A stretch of DNA of 64,000 bases from NCBI RefSeq assembly GCF_000471905.2, contig NW_006495778.1, forward strand, positions 2,462,086 to 2,526,085. The letters are read 5' to 3'. The DNA is from Amborella trichopoda. Its lineage: Eukaryota; Streptophyta; Magnoliopsida; Amborellales; Amborellaceae. How positions within the stretch are numbered: position 1 is the stretch's first letter; each line of letters begins with the position of its first letter. Below are positions 37,601 to 47,595 of the stretch, in pieces. Both the position numbers and the translations under genes were made by a program. A model generated the notes under the pieces. It worked only from the letters and a program-made list of their open reading frames with translations. It did not search any database and was not told the origin of the DNA.

Positions 37601-40600
37601 TTAAGTTTTATTTCATTAAAAAGGTTGTTTTAAGTTATGGAAATGTTTTTTTAAAAAGAGATGATGTCCTTTTTTTGTGGGAGTTAGTTTTGGATAATAT
37701 TATATGATCATATCTTTATCTTTATCTTTGAATTCCTACAATCTTGAGAGATATGGGAATTCTAGAATATTAAATTTAGATGGGTCTTATTCTAGTTTGA
37801 CTAGAAGTGGATATGGGTAAAAGATTAAAGGGATAAGGTTCCTAGCAGTGTTCTAAATAACGGCAGGCAGCGCGGCTTGGGGGGGGGTTCCTGGCCACCC
37901 AGCGCCTAGGCGGTGGCCCAGATAGAATAAGAAGGGTAGGTGGAAGGGTAGGTGGTATCTGATCGAATTGTTTTAAGGTCCAGATTTTATATAAAAACTA
38001 AAACATGCATACTGAGGCATATAACACATTAATAATGCATAACATTTAATCCATCCATTGTCCATGATCCATACACTTCATACCATTAGTGCATAGTCCA
38101 TACACAGTAAAAAAAATGGATATTGAGGCAAGGTCCAAAGTATTTGAGATTTGGAGAGTTAGTTAATGATACATTAAGAAAAATAGGAAAATATAATTCA
38201 ACATACAAGATTTTCAAATTCAGCCATCAACTCATCATCAAGAAAAGGAAAAAAATAACACAGTCCATAGTCCACATATAATCCATGACTCTATACTCCA
38301 TAGTCCATAGATACACATAAGAGGAGGAAAAGAAAAAGGAAATAAATATATACTTGAAGACTTAAAAGAGTCTTCAGTCATCTTCATAAAAAGTAGGGTC
38401 ATATGCATCGGAGTCGAGCCTATCATCATCAGAATCATCTTCCTCCTCAACATAATGGTCGTCCTCCTTTGTTTATTATGAATCTGCCTGTGCTTTCTCC
38501 TCTTCCTCCGCCACCCTCGTCCTCTATGAAGCTGATCTAGAGGTCCTAAGAGGGTCGGCTCCTCTTCCTTAGTCATCCATGACCATGTCCCATCTCAATC
38601 CTTCATGCCCCTCGACCTCATCATCGTCAACCAATCACTGCATGGCATTGTCCATATGTTTTATTCTAAGGGGTTCTCTCTTATCCCTCTTCGTAAACCT
38701 CTTCTTCAAGTGTCAATTGAACTTCACATAAACTAGGTCATTTAACCTCTTTGATTCAAGCTTGTTTCTTTTCTTTGTATTAATCTATATGAAAATGATA
38801 AACACATACAATAAAATCAAATGAAACTAATTAATATCACAATTGACATAGTAATCAGTAATTATTAATACAAATTAGTAAACTGTAAAGTAATAAAATA
38901 ACTTATGCTCCTAGCTGGACGAGGTAGTGTTAGATTCAAGATCTGAAATGCAACTTTTGTAAGTTTGGAGCACTACACCCATGTTGGCTCTACCAGTTGG
39001 CTACAAATTGATTATAAATTACGATTATATATGAAACATAAAAAACAAACAACAAAAATGAAACTTGAACTTGAAGACTGGGTTAAGTATATTATTATTA
39101 CCTGGATCAATTTTGTTCCTTTTTCTTATCGTCATTGTACTCCCAAAAGATTTCAATGCGCAGTTGTAAATTCTTAATTCATCAGCGCATATAATGTCTT
39201 GGATATCCTGATTAGGGACTAACATATCTGGACACTTACTAAATCCAGTCATAATGGTGTCATTTCTCTGTATATTCTTATTAGCATAATAAAAAGCTGG
39301 GTTCAAATAATAACCAACTACATGCAACAGTCGATGTAGTTGCCTATCCCACTTCTTATCAATAATCTCTCAAACTAGCTCATAGAGGCTCTCATCATTA
39401 CCCAAATTATGGGCTATCTCTCTCATGCAACTTTTCATTGCCTCATATATGAAGCCCTTGGAGAGCTTGTCACTGTCAACCATATGAAGGACATTTACAA
39501 GAGGAAAAAATACCTTAAGAATGCCATTGACCCCTTGCCAAAAGGCGTTAGGACAATATTTCTCTCTTTCTTCCCTTTCTGATCCTTGGCCTACTTGCAT
39601 GCTCTCCAATCATCAGAGGTGAACATCTGCCTCAACTAGAATCTCTTCAAATGTATGCTATGTAGACATAGGTCGTCATCATCATCAGAGCATTTTCCTA
39701 ACTATTTGGGGTTGGCTATACAAATCCTGGTCCGCCTTCAGTATTCATAGAAAGTGTTATATTGGCTGCCAACCTAACATAACCCGCTTACTTTACCTAA
39801 GCTTCAGACGAGTTAAGGGAAAGTTTAAGATCCTCACCCTTCTTAGGCCACTATGTAAAAATAGATTCCAGGCAGCAAATCTCGTGGCCCCCAGCCTCAC
39901 AATTTCCTCTGTCTTTGTAAATTTGCGCATCATGCTAAGGGTGAGGTGTGGTTATAAATGTTATTTGTAGCTAACCTAGAGCCTCAGGCATGTGGTCTAT
40001 GTTGTGTGCTGCGTATGGTGTCCAAAAAATATAATGGTAAGCTAGGCGCAACAAATTAGCGACAACGTTAGGAGCAACAGTATTTGTTACAACCTGTATA
40101 ACATGTTTCTCGCCAACCTCCTTGATGCCCTTCTCAAACACTTTAAATATGTAATGGGCATCATGGCTTAGTAGAGCGAAAAAAACAATCCCGAAAGGAC
40201 AATTCACCAACAAATGCATCTGACTTCTTCTCTCCTTGTCACTCCAAGTATCAGTCATTATAGACATCCCATATTGGGCTTATGCATCCTTTTGCGACTC
40301 CACAATCTCCCTTGTGATATTCACCTCTTTTTTCAAAAGAGGCTGAAAGCTCATATGGGTTTGGGAGCTTCAACCCAGGTCGAAATTGTCCAATTGCCTC
40401 TATGAAGGTGTAGAAGTTCTTAGGAGGGCGACATTAAAAGGGATGCCTGCCTCGTAAAACCACCATGCAATATATTGAGCAGTTCTCTCTCATACTCTCT
40501 TCTTTTTTTATTCTATTTCATGGTCATTTGCTTCTTGGTTTTCTCACCTGCAACCTCAGGGTCAGGCGGGGATAAAAAAGAAATCCATAGGCCCGTTAAC

Positions 40601-43600
40601 CTGAGGTCTTTTAGGTCCCCCCCACCCCTAGATCCAATTGCAACTCCCTTTCCTTTCTTAGACTGGGACATAGCAAACTGCTTCACCTCATCACGCTTGT
40701 CATTATCATAAATACAATGCATGCCTCTTTATTTTCTTTTTTATTTGTACTTTATGCATATAATTTTTAATCTCCTCCCTAATCGTATCAGAAACTTTTT
40801 TATAAGGGGCAGTATCCCTTCTTATACTGGCAAGATGTTTCTTGAACCGGTTTATACCCCCATTTATATCCTTCTCACAATAATTACATGTTATACATTT
40901 TTATATAAAGGATTCGGGTTATAGTCGTATTTCCAACTCAGATCACCACTTCTATTAAAACCCAAAGAAGACATCTCAAAATAGCAAAAGCAATTTGAAA
41001 TACAAAGTTTTTTCTATTGACCTTGATTGCTTGATATTCAAACTTCCACTTTTGAGATGTCTCTCAATATCACGTGCTTCCAAAAAACTCTCTAATAAGT
41101 TTAAAAAGATGTTGAAAGCAAATCCAAACTAAAAGGATGATGTTTGGATTATTTTTCGAAACTTTGACAATTCCGTCGATCTTATATAAATTGCAAATTT
41201 CACTTTTGTGTTGTTTATCTCTTTCTAAATGTCATAAATGGGGTTTAGGTTTAGGTTGTGAGAGAACCTAACCCCCTCCCTCTCCCCCTCCCTTGGCCCT
41301 TTTCGCTCCTTAATTTAGACAAAAGAAGATGAAAATGCATTTTTGTCCCCGGCCGGACGGATGCCTTAGGTGGCCACCCAGGGCTAGGCGATGGGGTGGG
41401 CATCCGCCTAGGTGGGCGCCTGAGGAGCCCCCACTCGGGGGTGTTGCCTAGGCTTGGACTTGGGCTTTGTGCCCAACCCCCTTGCCCGCCTAAGCGCTAG
41501 GCGGGCTGTTCTTTAAATCGCTGGTCCCTGATGTTCCTCCCTAAATCATGATGGCTTATTCATAGGATGGATTCTCAAATTTAAATCTCACTTACTCCAT
41601 AGATTTCCTAAATCCTACTGGTCATGATGAGTCACAATTGGATAGGCATACCTAGGGCCCTTGACGCCTTTATAAGGGAGGGTTCCCCCTTCAATCTGTA
41701 CACAATGTTCGAGCCCCTCTCTATCTCTCTTGATTCTCTCTCCACACCCCATTCTCACTTTCATCTTTCTAGCTCTCTCTCTCTCCCCCTTCTCTATCTA
41801 AGTGCATGCCAACCCCTTAAAAATCAAGGGGTGGCACCGCCCACCCACAAGGGCGAGAAAAAGGGGGGCACACCAAGCCCTAAATTTGTAAAGGGGAGGT
41901 GCCACCTGGTGGCATGCCCCATAGAATTAAAAAGGGGTGAGAGGTATTGCCTAAAGAAGCGTTTTGGCTTAGAAAATTCAGCGACGCTAATAGGATAAGA
42001 GTGCGCCATCAATCAGAAATCAAATGTGGGCTATACTGAGTCCTATGGGGTTAACCCTAGGCATATTCAAGTAAGTGTTCCCGGCTGTTTACTTTTATTT
42101 TTCAGTCATAAGTGTGTTTAATTAAATTTTTAAGATCATTATGTATGTTTAAATTTTTAGTAGAAGCTTGTTTTTCAATCCTGGATTACTTGATAGTGAA
42201 AACGAAATCCTAGGTTGTATTTAGGGCAGTGTTAGAAACACCGGCCGGTTAGAATCGAAACCGGCCGGTTAGATCGGAGCCGCTAGGGCCCCAATTCCGG
42301 TTAGGACCGGTTTGGAGTGTATAATATCATAAGGTACACCCCTTAAAATGTCCAAACACCGGCCGGTTAGGGGTTGAACCGGCCGTGTTTTTGTCTAACT
42401 AGCTAGTTTTCTGCTAACCGGACCGGTTAGCTAATAAATTGGGTGTTTTTTACAAATAACGGTTATGTGACTATAACAGTATTATTTTGAAATAGTGGCC
42501 ACTATATGTAGTCGACACCCATTTTTTATTGTATAGTACCTTTTTTTATTTGTTTTCCTACCAGTTTTTGGCTTTTTTCATGCCTTATCACTGTGAATCA
42601 CTATCTAATGTCTATAAAACAAGAAATTTGGTTTGAAACATCGAAAAAAAAAGAGTTCATTGGGGTTGAAATGGCGGATTTTCACGGGTTTTGAAAATTT
42701 CTGCCATTCTTTCAATAATCTCTTTAAAAGCGAATGGTTCTGGATGATATTTGGGGGGTTTGATAGACAACTGAAGCATTTACTAGATTTGTGTTTCAAT
42801 TTGTTCAAGCAATGAAAGATTGTGGGTTGATTTTGGCCCGAAATGCTGCTGCTCAAAGAACCTGTGTTCGATCCAAAAACGCAGATTTTTTCATCAATTT
42901 ATTGGTCGTTCTTTATCAAATTGAGTTGTGGATTTTGATCATCAAGGCCTCATCTATCAAATAAAATAGGTATGTTTATTTATGATTGAGTAAATTTTTT
43001 TATATGAATTTTTTTTTTGCATGATGTCATGAAAATTTCGTAGATCTGAAATTTCATCCATTTTTTCAATTAAATAAGAAATACTGAATATTTTTTATGA
43101 GATTTGGTACGTTTAGAAGATGATCTAAGCCTTACAATGCATGAGACTTGATTTGTTCGATTATCTAAACATTGGGGATCGTTTCTTGCTTGAAATGTTG
43201 CTCGATTTTAGGGGTTTTTGAGAATCAATTTTTCTAAAAAAATTATTTTGCTTAATAAAATTATGTTCTTTGATGAATATGGGAAGTGTTTTTATATTTT
43301 GCTTAATAAAGTTTTTGATAAAATTATGTTTTTTGATAAAACTATGTTTTTTGATCAATATGACAAAAAAATCAATTCTTCTTTTTTTAATGTTATATTG
43401 TTTTTCTAACAAAAATAAAAGAAGTGGATGATAATGTCGCTCAATCTTTTGCTCGATTTTTTTTTGCTCTAATTTTTTAATTAATTTTTTTTAATTGCAT
43501 GATGTAGTTCTATTTGTAATAATGGAAATGGGACATTTTGGTTTTTTAAGTGCATGAAAAATTTTTGATTGCCTTCTTTTCAATGAAACACTACACCATT

Positions 43601-45511
43601 TCCTTGTATGTGCTTGGGCTTCTCAAATTTGTTTTCTTAAGGTAAATGTAGGTAATAAAATAAATACACTAAATCTATGTTTTTCTTTATTTTTTATTTT
43701 TATTTTTTTTAAGGGATTTTTTACCCTTTTTTTTTAAAAAAAATCTATCGGACCGGTTAGTCTGCTTTCAATTCTAACCGCTCCCGGCCCCATGTCCGGT
43801 TAACTGTTTCGGTTCAATTTTGCGAACACTGATTTAGGGTTTTATTTCTTCTTTACAGCTGTGTATTGTGGCGCTTCTACATGGAATTCATATTGATTAA
43901 TAAAATAAAAAGAGAATTTTTATACTTCCTTGAATTCCACATAGCCACTCAATCCTTGGACCTGGTAAGTTAGTGGGCTATCATCATCTGAACTAGCCTT
44001 AGGGGTTTCTGCATATCCGCTATATGGAGGCCACTGCCAAAAGGAAGGATCAAACTTAAACTTTCATGGGTGCTCTTTTGGAAACCCATGGCCAGCCCGA
44101 ATTGGTTGGGTATCTAGAAACCATTTTGGGAAGTCCCTTCTCTCCTCAAGGCTCAATGGCTGTCGGACATTACCCTTGCTGAGACACTTGTACTCCTGGA
44201 TGGTCTATGAAGCTTGAAGAGCTAGGCTCGCAGTTTTTAGTGGAAGCTGGCTCTCAAAATGTCATTGCATGGGTTACCCAAGTCTTGTCATGTCCTCGGA
44301 TACTCCATCGCTTTTTGGCATTATTGCAGAATTGTGATCTGCCATTCTGATCTCCTTTGGACATATTTGGAGGGAAGCTAATTAAGCTGCCAGTGCTTTA
44401 GCTATATTGGAGTTTCTCGCCCCAATCTGTTTGTGAAAAGATCAGTGGATGATTGATCCTAACATTCTCCCTCCTTTTCATAGGGAAATGTTTTAACAAA
44501 CTCTTGCATCATATGCATTTTTTGTATGCGGAGAATTGTACATCCTCATTTATCAATAGAAAAAGCCATTGATTGGAAAAAAAAAGTCATGTACTTTCCT
44601 GTGTTATGTTCTCTGCCTCTATAATATGGTCATCATTTTTTCTCATAATCTGCTAGGACTTAGATGTATGATTTGGTCTGAGTTTAGGCTCATCAATTAT
44701 CCACATATGGAAGTAGGATTTGCACTTCAAGAGCATTTGGAGGATCTCCCTTATTGAATGCTTAAGGTGCAGCTGATGGGCTCCTGTTTTGTGGATCCTC
44801 ATAAGTAATAATTTTGTAATATGTTTAGGGATGAGTTCTCTCCTCTCTTCTCTTTGTGATTTGTGGTCCAGCCATCACTGCCTACACAATAGAAAAGTGA
44901 GTATTCGTAATTCATATACAGCTATTACAAAGCTCCCAAGCTGGATGAGACGATGCTGCATGAATGTATGGGAGAGATTCCCTAGACGGAGCACAATAAG
45001 ATAACCATCAAGGAATAAAATATTCTTTTGAAAATGTGAATAGCCATCGTCTCAGAAATTTTGTTCTATAGAGTCTGCAATATTATGAAGTATGAAAATG
45101 GGTTAGCATGTTTATTTGATGCTCAATTTGACGTATTTGCAAGTATTCAAAAGTCGTAGACTTGCATTATGTTCAAAGAGCTGTGATTTGATAGTGGATT
45201 TGATAGGTTTCTCTGTCATCTACAGACACCAATTTTATGGTCTCATGGAATGGCTGATAAAACGGTACTCTTTGAAGCTGGGCAGGCTGCTCCTCCGTTC
45301 CTAGAACAAGCTGGTATCAGTTGCGAATTCAAGGTCTCTCTCTCTCTCTCTCTCATGTGCACAGCTACACAACACACATACCTTCGCAAGTAATTGGCAT
45401 GTATTTGTGGTGGGTTTGCAGGCATATCCAGATCTTGGACATTCCATTACTGCTGAAGAGCTGAGTTCATTAGGGTCGTGGATCAAGTCTCACTTGCAAA
45501 GTTCTTCATAA
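25313..45511 (+). CDS. SOBER1-like carboxylesterase, six exons
   Basis: Alpha/beta-hydrolase of the acyl-protein thioesterase/carboxylesterase family, closest to Arabidopsis SOBER1 (At4g22300), which suppresses AvrBsT-triggered immunity. Exons: 25313-25634, 30039-30091, 30249-30372, 30462-30583, 45226-45333, 45422-45511. All introns are GT-AG and phases agree (1, 0, 1, 0, 0), giving 272 residues. Motifs: LVLWLHGLGDNGPAN (about residues 62-76), SWFDIYEIP, the nucleophile elbow GFSQGG with Ser164, SHGMADKTV with Asp218, and YPDLGHSI with His250, so the triad is complete. Residues 16-32 are hydrophobic, so the long start predicts a membrane anchor or signal; an internal Met52 (25466) before ATSHSRR would give the soluble SOBER1-sized form, and I cannot decide between them. 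Intron 1 is 4.4 kb. Intron 4 is 14.6 kb and holds hAT, SINE-like and LINE insertions. Exons 2-4 are duplicated in reverse at 10628-11173. Confidence 0.93.
25640..28185. other. SOBER1 intron 1, unique part
   Basis: Long AT-rich intron segment outside the duplicated arm. Poly-pyrimidine tracts occur at 26040-26100. 27490-28130 has a less AT-rich, repeat-like composition with broken frames that I could not assign to a family. Confidence 0.5.
30039..30583 (+). CDS. SOBER1-like exons 2-4
   Basis: Exon 2 (30039-30091) reads YGAVMPSWFDIYEIPVTA. Exon 3 (30249-30372) reads from ESPKDEEGVV to the elbow GFSQG with catalytic Ser164. Exon 4 (30462-30583) reads ALTLASVLLYPKTLGGG to SPEAKR. All are open, unlike the reverse copy on the left. 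Confidence 0.93.
31055..31336 (+). repeat. SINE-like repeat in SOBER1 intron 4
   Basis: Head AAGGGTGAGGGCCTTAAACT, middle TTGGGTTATGTTGGGTAGGC, then CCCCAATTAGTTGGG and a (GAT)n tail at 31318-31333. Partner of 9880-10168. A second, shorter copy of the family without the head follows at about 31490-31662 in the same orientation. Confidence 0.55.
32160..34736 (-). mobile_element. hAT transposon relic 1 in intron 4
   Basis: Minus-strand transposase pieces in order: a DUF659-type block VVQVVTDNVANCKGEG / HIFWSGCLAHTLSLLMKDI (about 33640-33745), a middle hAT block (about 32900-33290: RVKTLAVAHWNRSNLRLHC) and a C-terminal dimerisation block with ERCWSTYSYIHNVKQNRL (about 32670-32745). Stops and frame changes break it. 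The N-terminal BED finger was not found. The right terminus is probably CATAGTTGTTGGAAACGCC read on the minus strand from 34736; the left end is not resolved. It lies in reverse orientation inside SOBER1 intron 4. Confidence 0.8.
34118..34560. repeat. Minisatellite of ~23-bp units in hAT end
   Basis: About fifteen diverged copies of a unit resembling ACTCGATTCCATATATGATGGAA, with variants CGCATATGTCGG and AAATATGTTAGA. The GGAAACTCGATTCC core is nearly self-complementary. It lies just inside the 5' end of hAT relic 1, where hAT elements carry the subterminal repeats bound by their transposase. Confidence 0.75.
34740..36075. other. Intron 4 segment, no element recognised
   Basis: An open stretch near 35161-35373 reads CSYCETLPNKY..TPCNV, which faintly recalls a RING-type cysteine pattern but lacks the rest of the domain. 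An (ATC)n tract lies near 35620-35652. Nothing else was identified. Confidence 0.35.
36081..36440. repeat. Tandem duplication, ~170-bp unit
   Basis: AGCTTTCTAATCAAACTTAAAG starts at 36081 and 36249. Both copies continue through CATTACAACTAGGAAATAAT and end CCAAATCCTAAT.TACTCTAAT. The second copy has about 24 extra bases, made by a local repeat of the AGAGA(G)ACTAAC block. Confidence 0.85.
36500..36695 (+). mobile_element. LINE fragment (zinc-knuckle/RNase H linker)
   Basis: The sense strand reads SIWVEKNRWIFHNTEF followed by IKSMVISWAL. The pattern W.IW.E.N.R.F.......I......W is the conserved linker between the reverse transcriptase and RNase H regions of plant L1-type LINEs. Only this piece remains. 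Confidence 0.5.
36700..37835. other. Intron 4 segment, no element recognised
   Basis: Contains a GC-rich block at 37480-37595 with repeated (G)CCCACATG / CATGGGG words, some mutually complementary. No coding content was recognised. Confidence 0.35.
37846..41523 (-). mobile_element. hAT transposon relic 2, full-length ends
   Basis: Ends are CAGTGTTCTAAATAACGGC on the left and, on the minus strand, CAGCGATTTAAAGAACAGC on the right, matching at 13 of 19 positions. Flanking 8-mers GTTCCTAG and GTCCCTGA could be a decayed target duplication. Both ends carry GCCTAGG/CCTAGGC-rich subterminal repeats. The minus strand reads MSSLGFNRSGDLSWKYDY (from 40978) and a BED finger piece ITCNYCEKDINGG...RFKKHLA, then a DUF659 block SIMTDTWSDKERRSQMHLLV and IFWTPYAAHNIDHM (40267-39990), then the middle block (39300-39609) and an acidic C terminus DSDAYDPTFYEDD (about 38390). 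Stops and frame changes break it. A SINE-like repeat is inserted at 39665-39850. Confidence 0.87.
39665..39850 (-). repeat. SINE-like repeat inside hAT relic 2
   Basis: Same family as 31055-31336, with the tail (TCATCATCATC) at its left and the head AAGGGTGAGGATCTTAAACT at its right. It is flanked by a 7-bp direct repeat, CTATGTA, at 39658-39664 and 39851-39857. It cuts the hAT relic between its DUF659 and middle blocks. Confidence 0.65.
41524..42218. other. Intron 4 segment, no element recognised
   Basis: Between two hAT elements. CT-rich at 41720-41800, moderately GC-rich after that. No coding content was recognised. Confidence 0.35.
42227..43831. mobile_element. Non-autonomous hAT element, 1605 bp
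   Basis: Starts CAGTGTTAGAAACACCGG and ends GCGAACACTG, inverted hAT-type ends. It is flanked by a perfect 8-bp target duplication, ATTTAGGG, at 42219-42226 and 43832-43839. CCGGTTAG words are concentrated in the first ~200 bp and last ~90 bp. The interior is AT-rich with no transposase, so it depends on a transposase made elsewhere. The intact target duplication argues for a fairly recent insertion into SOBER1 intron 4. Confidence 0.92.
43990..44583 (+). mobile_element. LINE 3' fragment with A-rich tail
   Basis: Degenerate RNase H-like text on the sense strand (a LLWTYLEGS-type stretch equivalent to HIWREAN, around 44358-44390, and a terminal segment up to 44560) followed by the tail GATTGGAAAAAAAAAG. 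Same orientation as SOBER1. No reverse transcriptase remains. Confidence 0.5.
45226..45511 (+). CDS. SOBER1-like exons 5-6
   Basis: Exon 5 (45226-45333) reads TPILWSHGMADKTVLF to GISCEFK, with catalytic Asp218. Exon 6 (45422-45511) reads AYPDLGHSITAEELSSL to a TAA, with catalytic His250. The 88-bp intron starts with a long (CT)n run directly at the donor (GTCTCTCT...). These exons lie 14.6 kb from exon 4 but continue its frame exactly. Confidence 0.93.
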
Positions 45512-47115
45512 GACCTATTGGCCTCCATTTTGGGTCTATAAGGTTGTCAGGTAATGCATTTTGGGTTGCAAGCCCAGCTCCTTTAAAATTTGTAGATCTC
45601 TGCTTAAGTTGTCATTGAGACCTATTTCAGCCACTGCCTCGCTCAAGAAACTATGGCCTATAATTTCAAGTGTTGCAACCTCAAGGAAATATCTCTTTCC
45701 CTCTCTCTCTCTCTCTCTCTCAACCACCCCCCCCCCCCCAACTTCGAATCCCTAAGATGCTGAAATGTTGTCCGACTTTAAATCTTAGGTGAATCCATGC
45801 ACCTAAGGTGGAGTCATTCTTTTGGTAAGTGTTTTAACTTTGGGAGGCCAACCAACTGTAAATTGAACAGCCATGGTTTGGACTGGTTTTGTCCTTGCAA
45901 GAGTCTACAGCTCTGGATTGTTTGTCATACTTATGGGGGAGACGGAAACTGGCCAAGACTTCCTGGCACATCATATGTCCAAATAACCTGGGAAAGCATA
46001 TAAAAAGTAGAAGGATGAAGAGGGTGAAAACCATACAGCGGTACTAGACCCTCAACAGAAATATGCAGAACACCATTCCCCGTCAATCCATGGGGGTCGG
46101 TCCATAGGTTTTAAAGAGAACCTAAGACAATGAACCAGGAGTCCTACCATCACTGTTATTGGTGGTGAACACCTAAGAAAATGTGTCCTTGTAGTTGAAG
46201 TATGAGGCTGAAGTGACTCCTTGTTTGATCTCTCTCATGGTGGGAGCACTCTACTCGAAGAAAGTTGCCACCTTCTTCAGAATGAAAGTGCATCTTCTGT
46301 TTTTCTTTGATTTCATAATGTGCCTCACATCTGCAGAGCTTATCCACATTAGTAGTCTCTAACAAGGGTTGAACTGAGTGTACCATTCTCAGCTTCCAAA
46401 CAATCAGATATTAAAGTATTAGCTATGCTACATACATCTTGAGTTTCACTATTTCCGGGTCGACTCCCATATTCTACCTACTCTAAATTCTTTTTTGAGG
46501 ATTCTCTCTTCCGTAAAATCTCTCAATAAGAAGACCGAATCCAATTAGCTACACAATCCGTTGAAGTCTCTCTCTTTGAAGGTCACATGCTCTAATCTTC
46601 TTTAGAAAGCAGGTCCCGTTTTATTTTTATGGCATATGTCCATCCCTTAACTGTAGCTTAATAACAAGGAAGGAGTGTGTGACCCCTTTATCGAATTTAG
46701 AAAGTTAATGCATGTGATTTTGTCACTAAATTATTTTAGGATTTATCCTATATGTGTATGTTACTCTAAATTTCGTTTTCAGGGTTCTATCTTCCCTAAA
46801 ATCTCTTCATTTAGCTATATTATGCCCTAAAATCCCTCGTATATTGTAGGCCCTTTCTATATATAAAGTTCCCCTTTATTCTTGCTACATGTGTCGCCAT
46901 TGAACTGTGGCTTAATAATGACATAGATATGGTATAGAGAGATATCACAAGCCAGCCAAAGAAGGCTAGGCCTGGTCAAAGCATCCTACCCAAAGGATCC
47001 TACCCCGTTCAGCATCTTAAAGCTCAATCATGCCAGGACTTTGAGGGGGGGACCCAGGCCCTGGAAGAGTAGGGAGCTTTGTTAGAGATAACAATGGGTC
47101 GATCCTTATTACGCA
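45512..47115. other. 3' flank of SOBER1, unassigned
   Basis: Contains a (CT)n tract followed by a run of 14 C at about 45697-45741. Two diverged copies of one repeat lie at about 46480-46690 and 46760-46930 (CTCTAAATT..TTTT..GG.TTCT..CTTCC.TAAAATCTCT, then AACTGT(A/G)GCTTAATAA). No gene was recognised. Confidence 0.4.
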
Positions 47116-47117
47116 CA

Positions 47118-47595
47118 CTATGGTCTGCTAGCCTCTCTAACAATGGGTGCATCCTTATTACTCAATGTGGGGGGTGGCTTAGTGATCCAAGGCCTCAGGC
47201 TGTAAGAGGACTGCTGGGTTCGTTTGATAATGGAGGCAGACTCAATTAACTTGATACAGTGAGGAAGTGACTGGCAACCATGTCCATGGAGGTTAATCAA
47301 TTTCTTAGATGAAATAAGACAATGAATTGGTAACATAGATAGGTCTTTGTTCACTCCTGTTGAGACATGAACGAGGCAGCCGATGCTCTTGCTAGGGATG
47401 GAGTTTTGAAACTTACACTTAACTGTTATCAAGCTTTGAGTTTTGATATTGTTCCTTATTATGGTTCTGCAGAATCTATTCCTTATCATAGCTATGTAAA
47501 ATCTACTGTACAGATTCATTTTTGTGCACAAGTAGAAATACACTTGTAATCAATTCTGATTACATTAATTAGTTGATTAAAAACAAAAGAGAGTG
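47118..47595 (+). mobile_element. LINE 3' end, RNase H tail
   Basis: The sense strand reads MNEAADALARDGVLKL at 47367-47414, the terminal motif of plant LINE RNase H domains (N.AADALAR.G), followed by about 180 bp of 3' tail ending in AAAAACAAAAG. It is 5'-truncated. Confidence 0.65.

Noticed and set aside
37846-41523. Treating the DUF659 protein as a host gene
   Set aside because: Multiple stops, an inserted repeat and paired hAT-type ends show it is a dead transposon.
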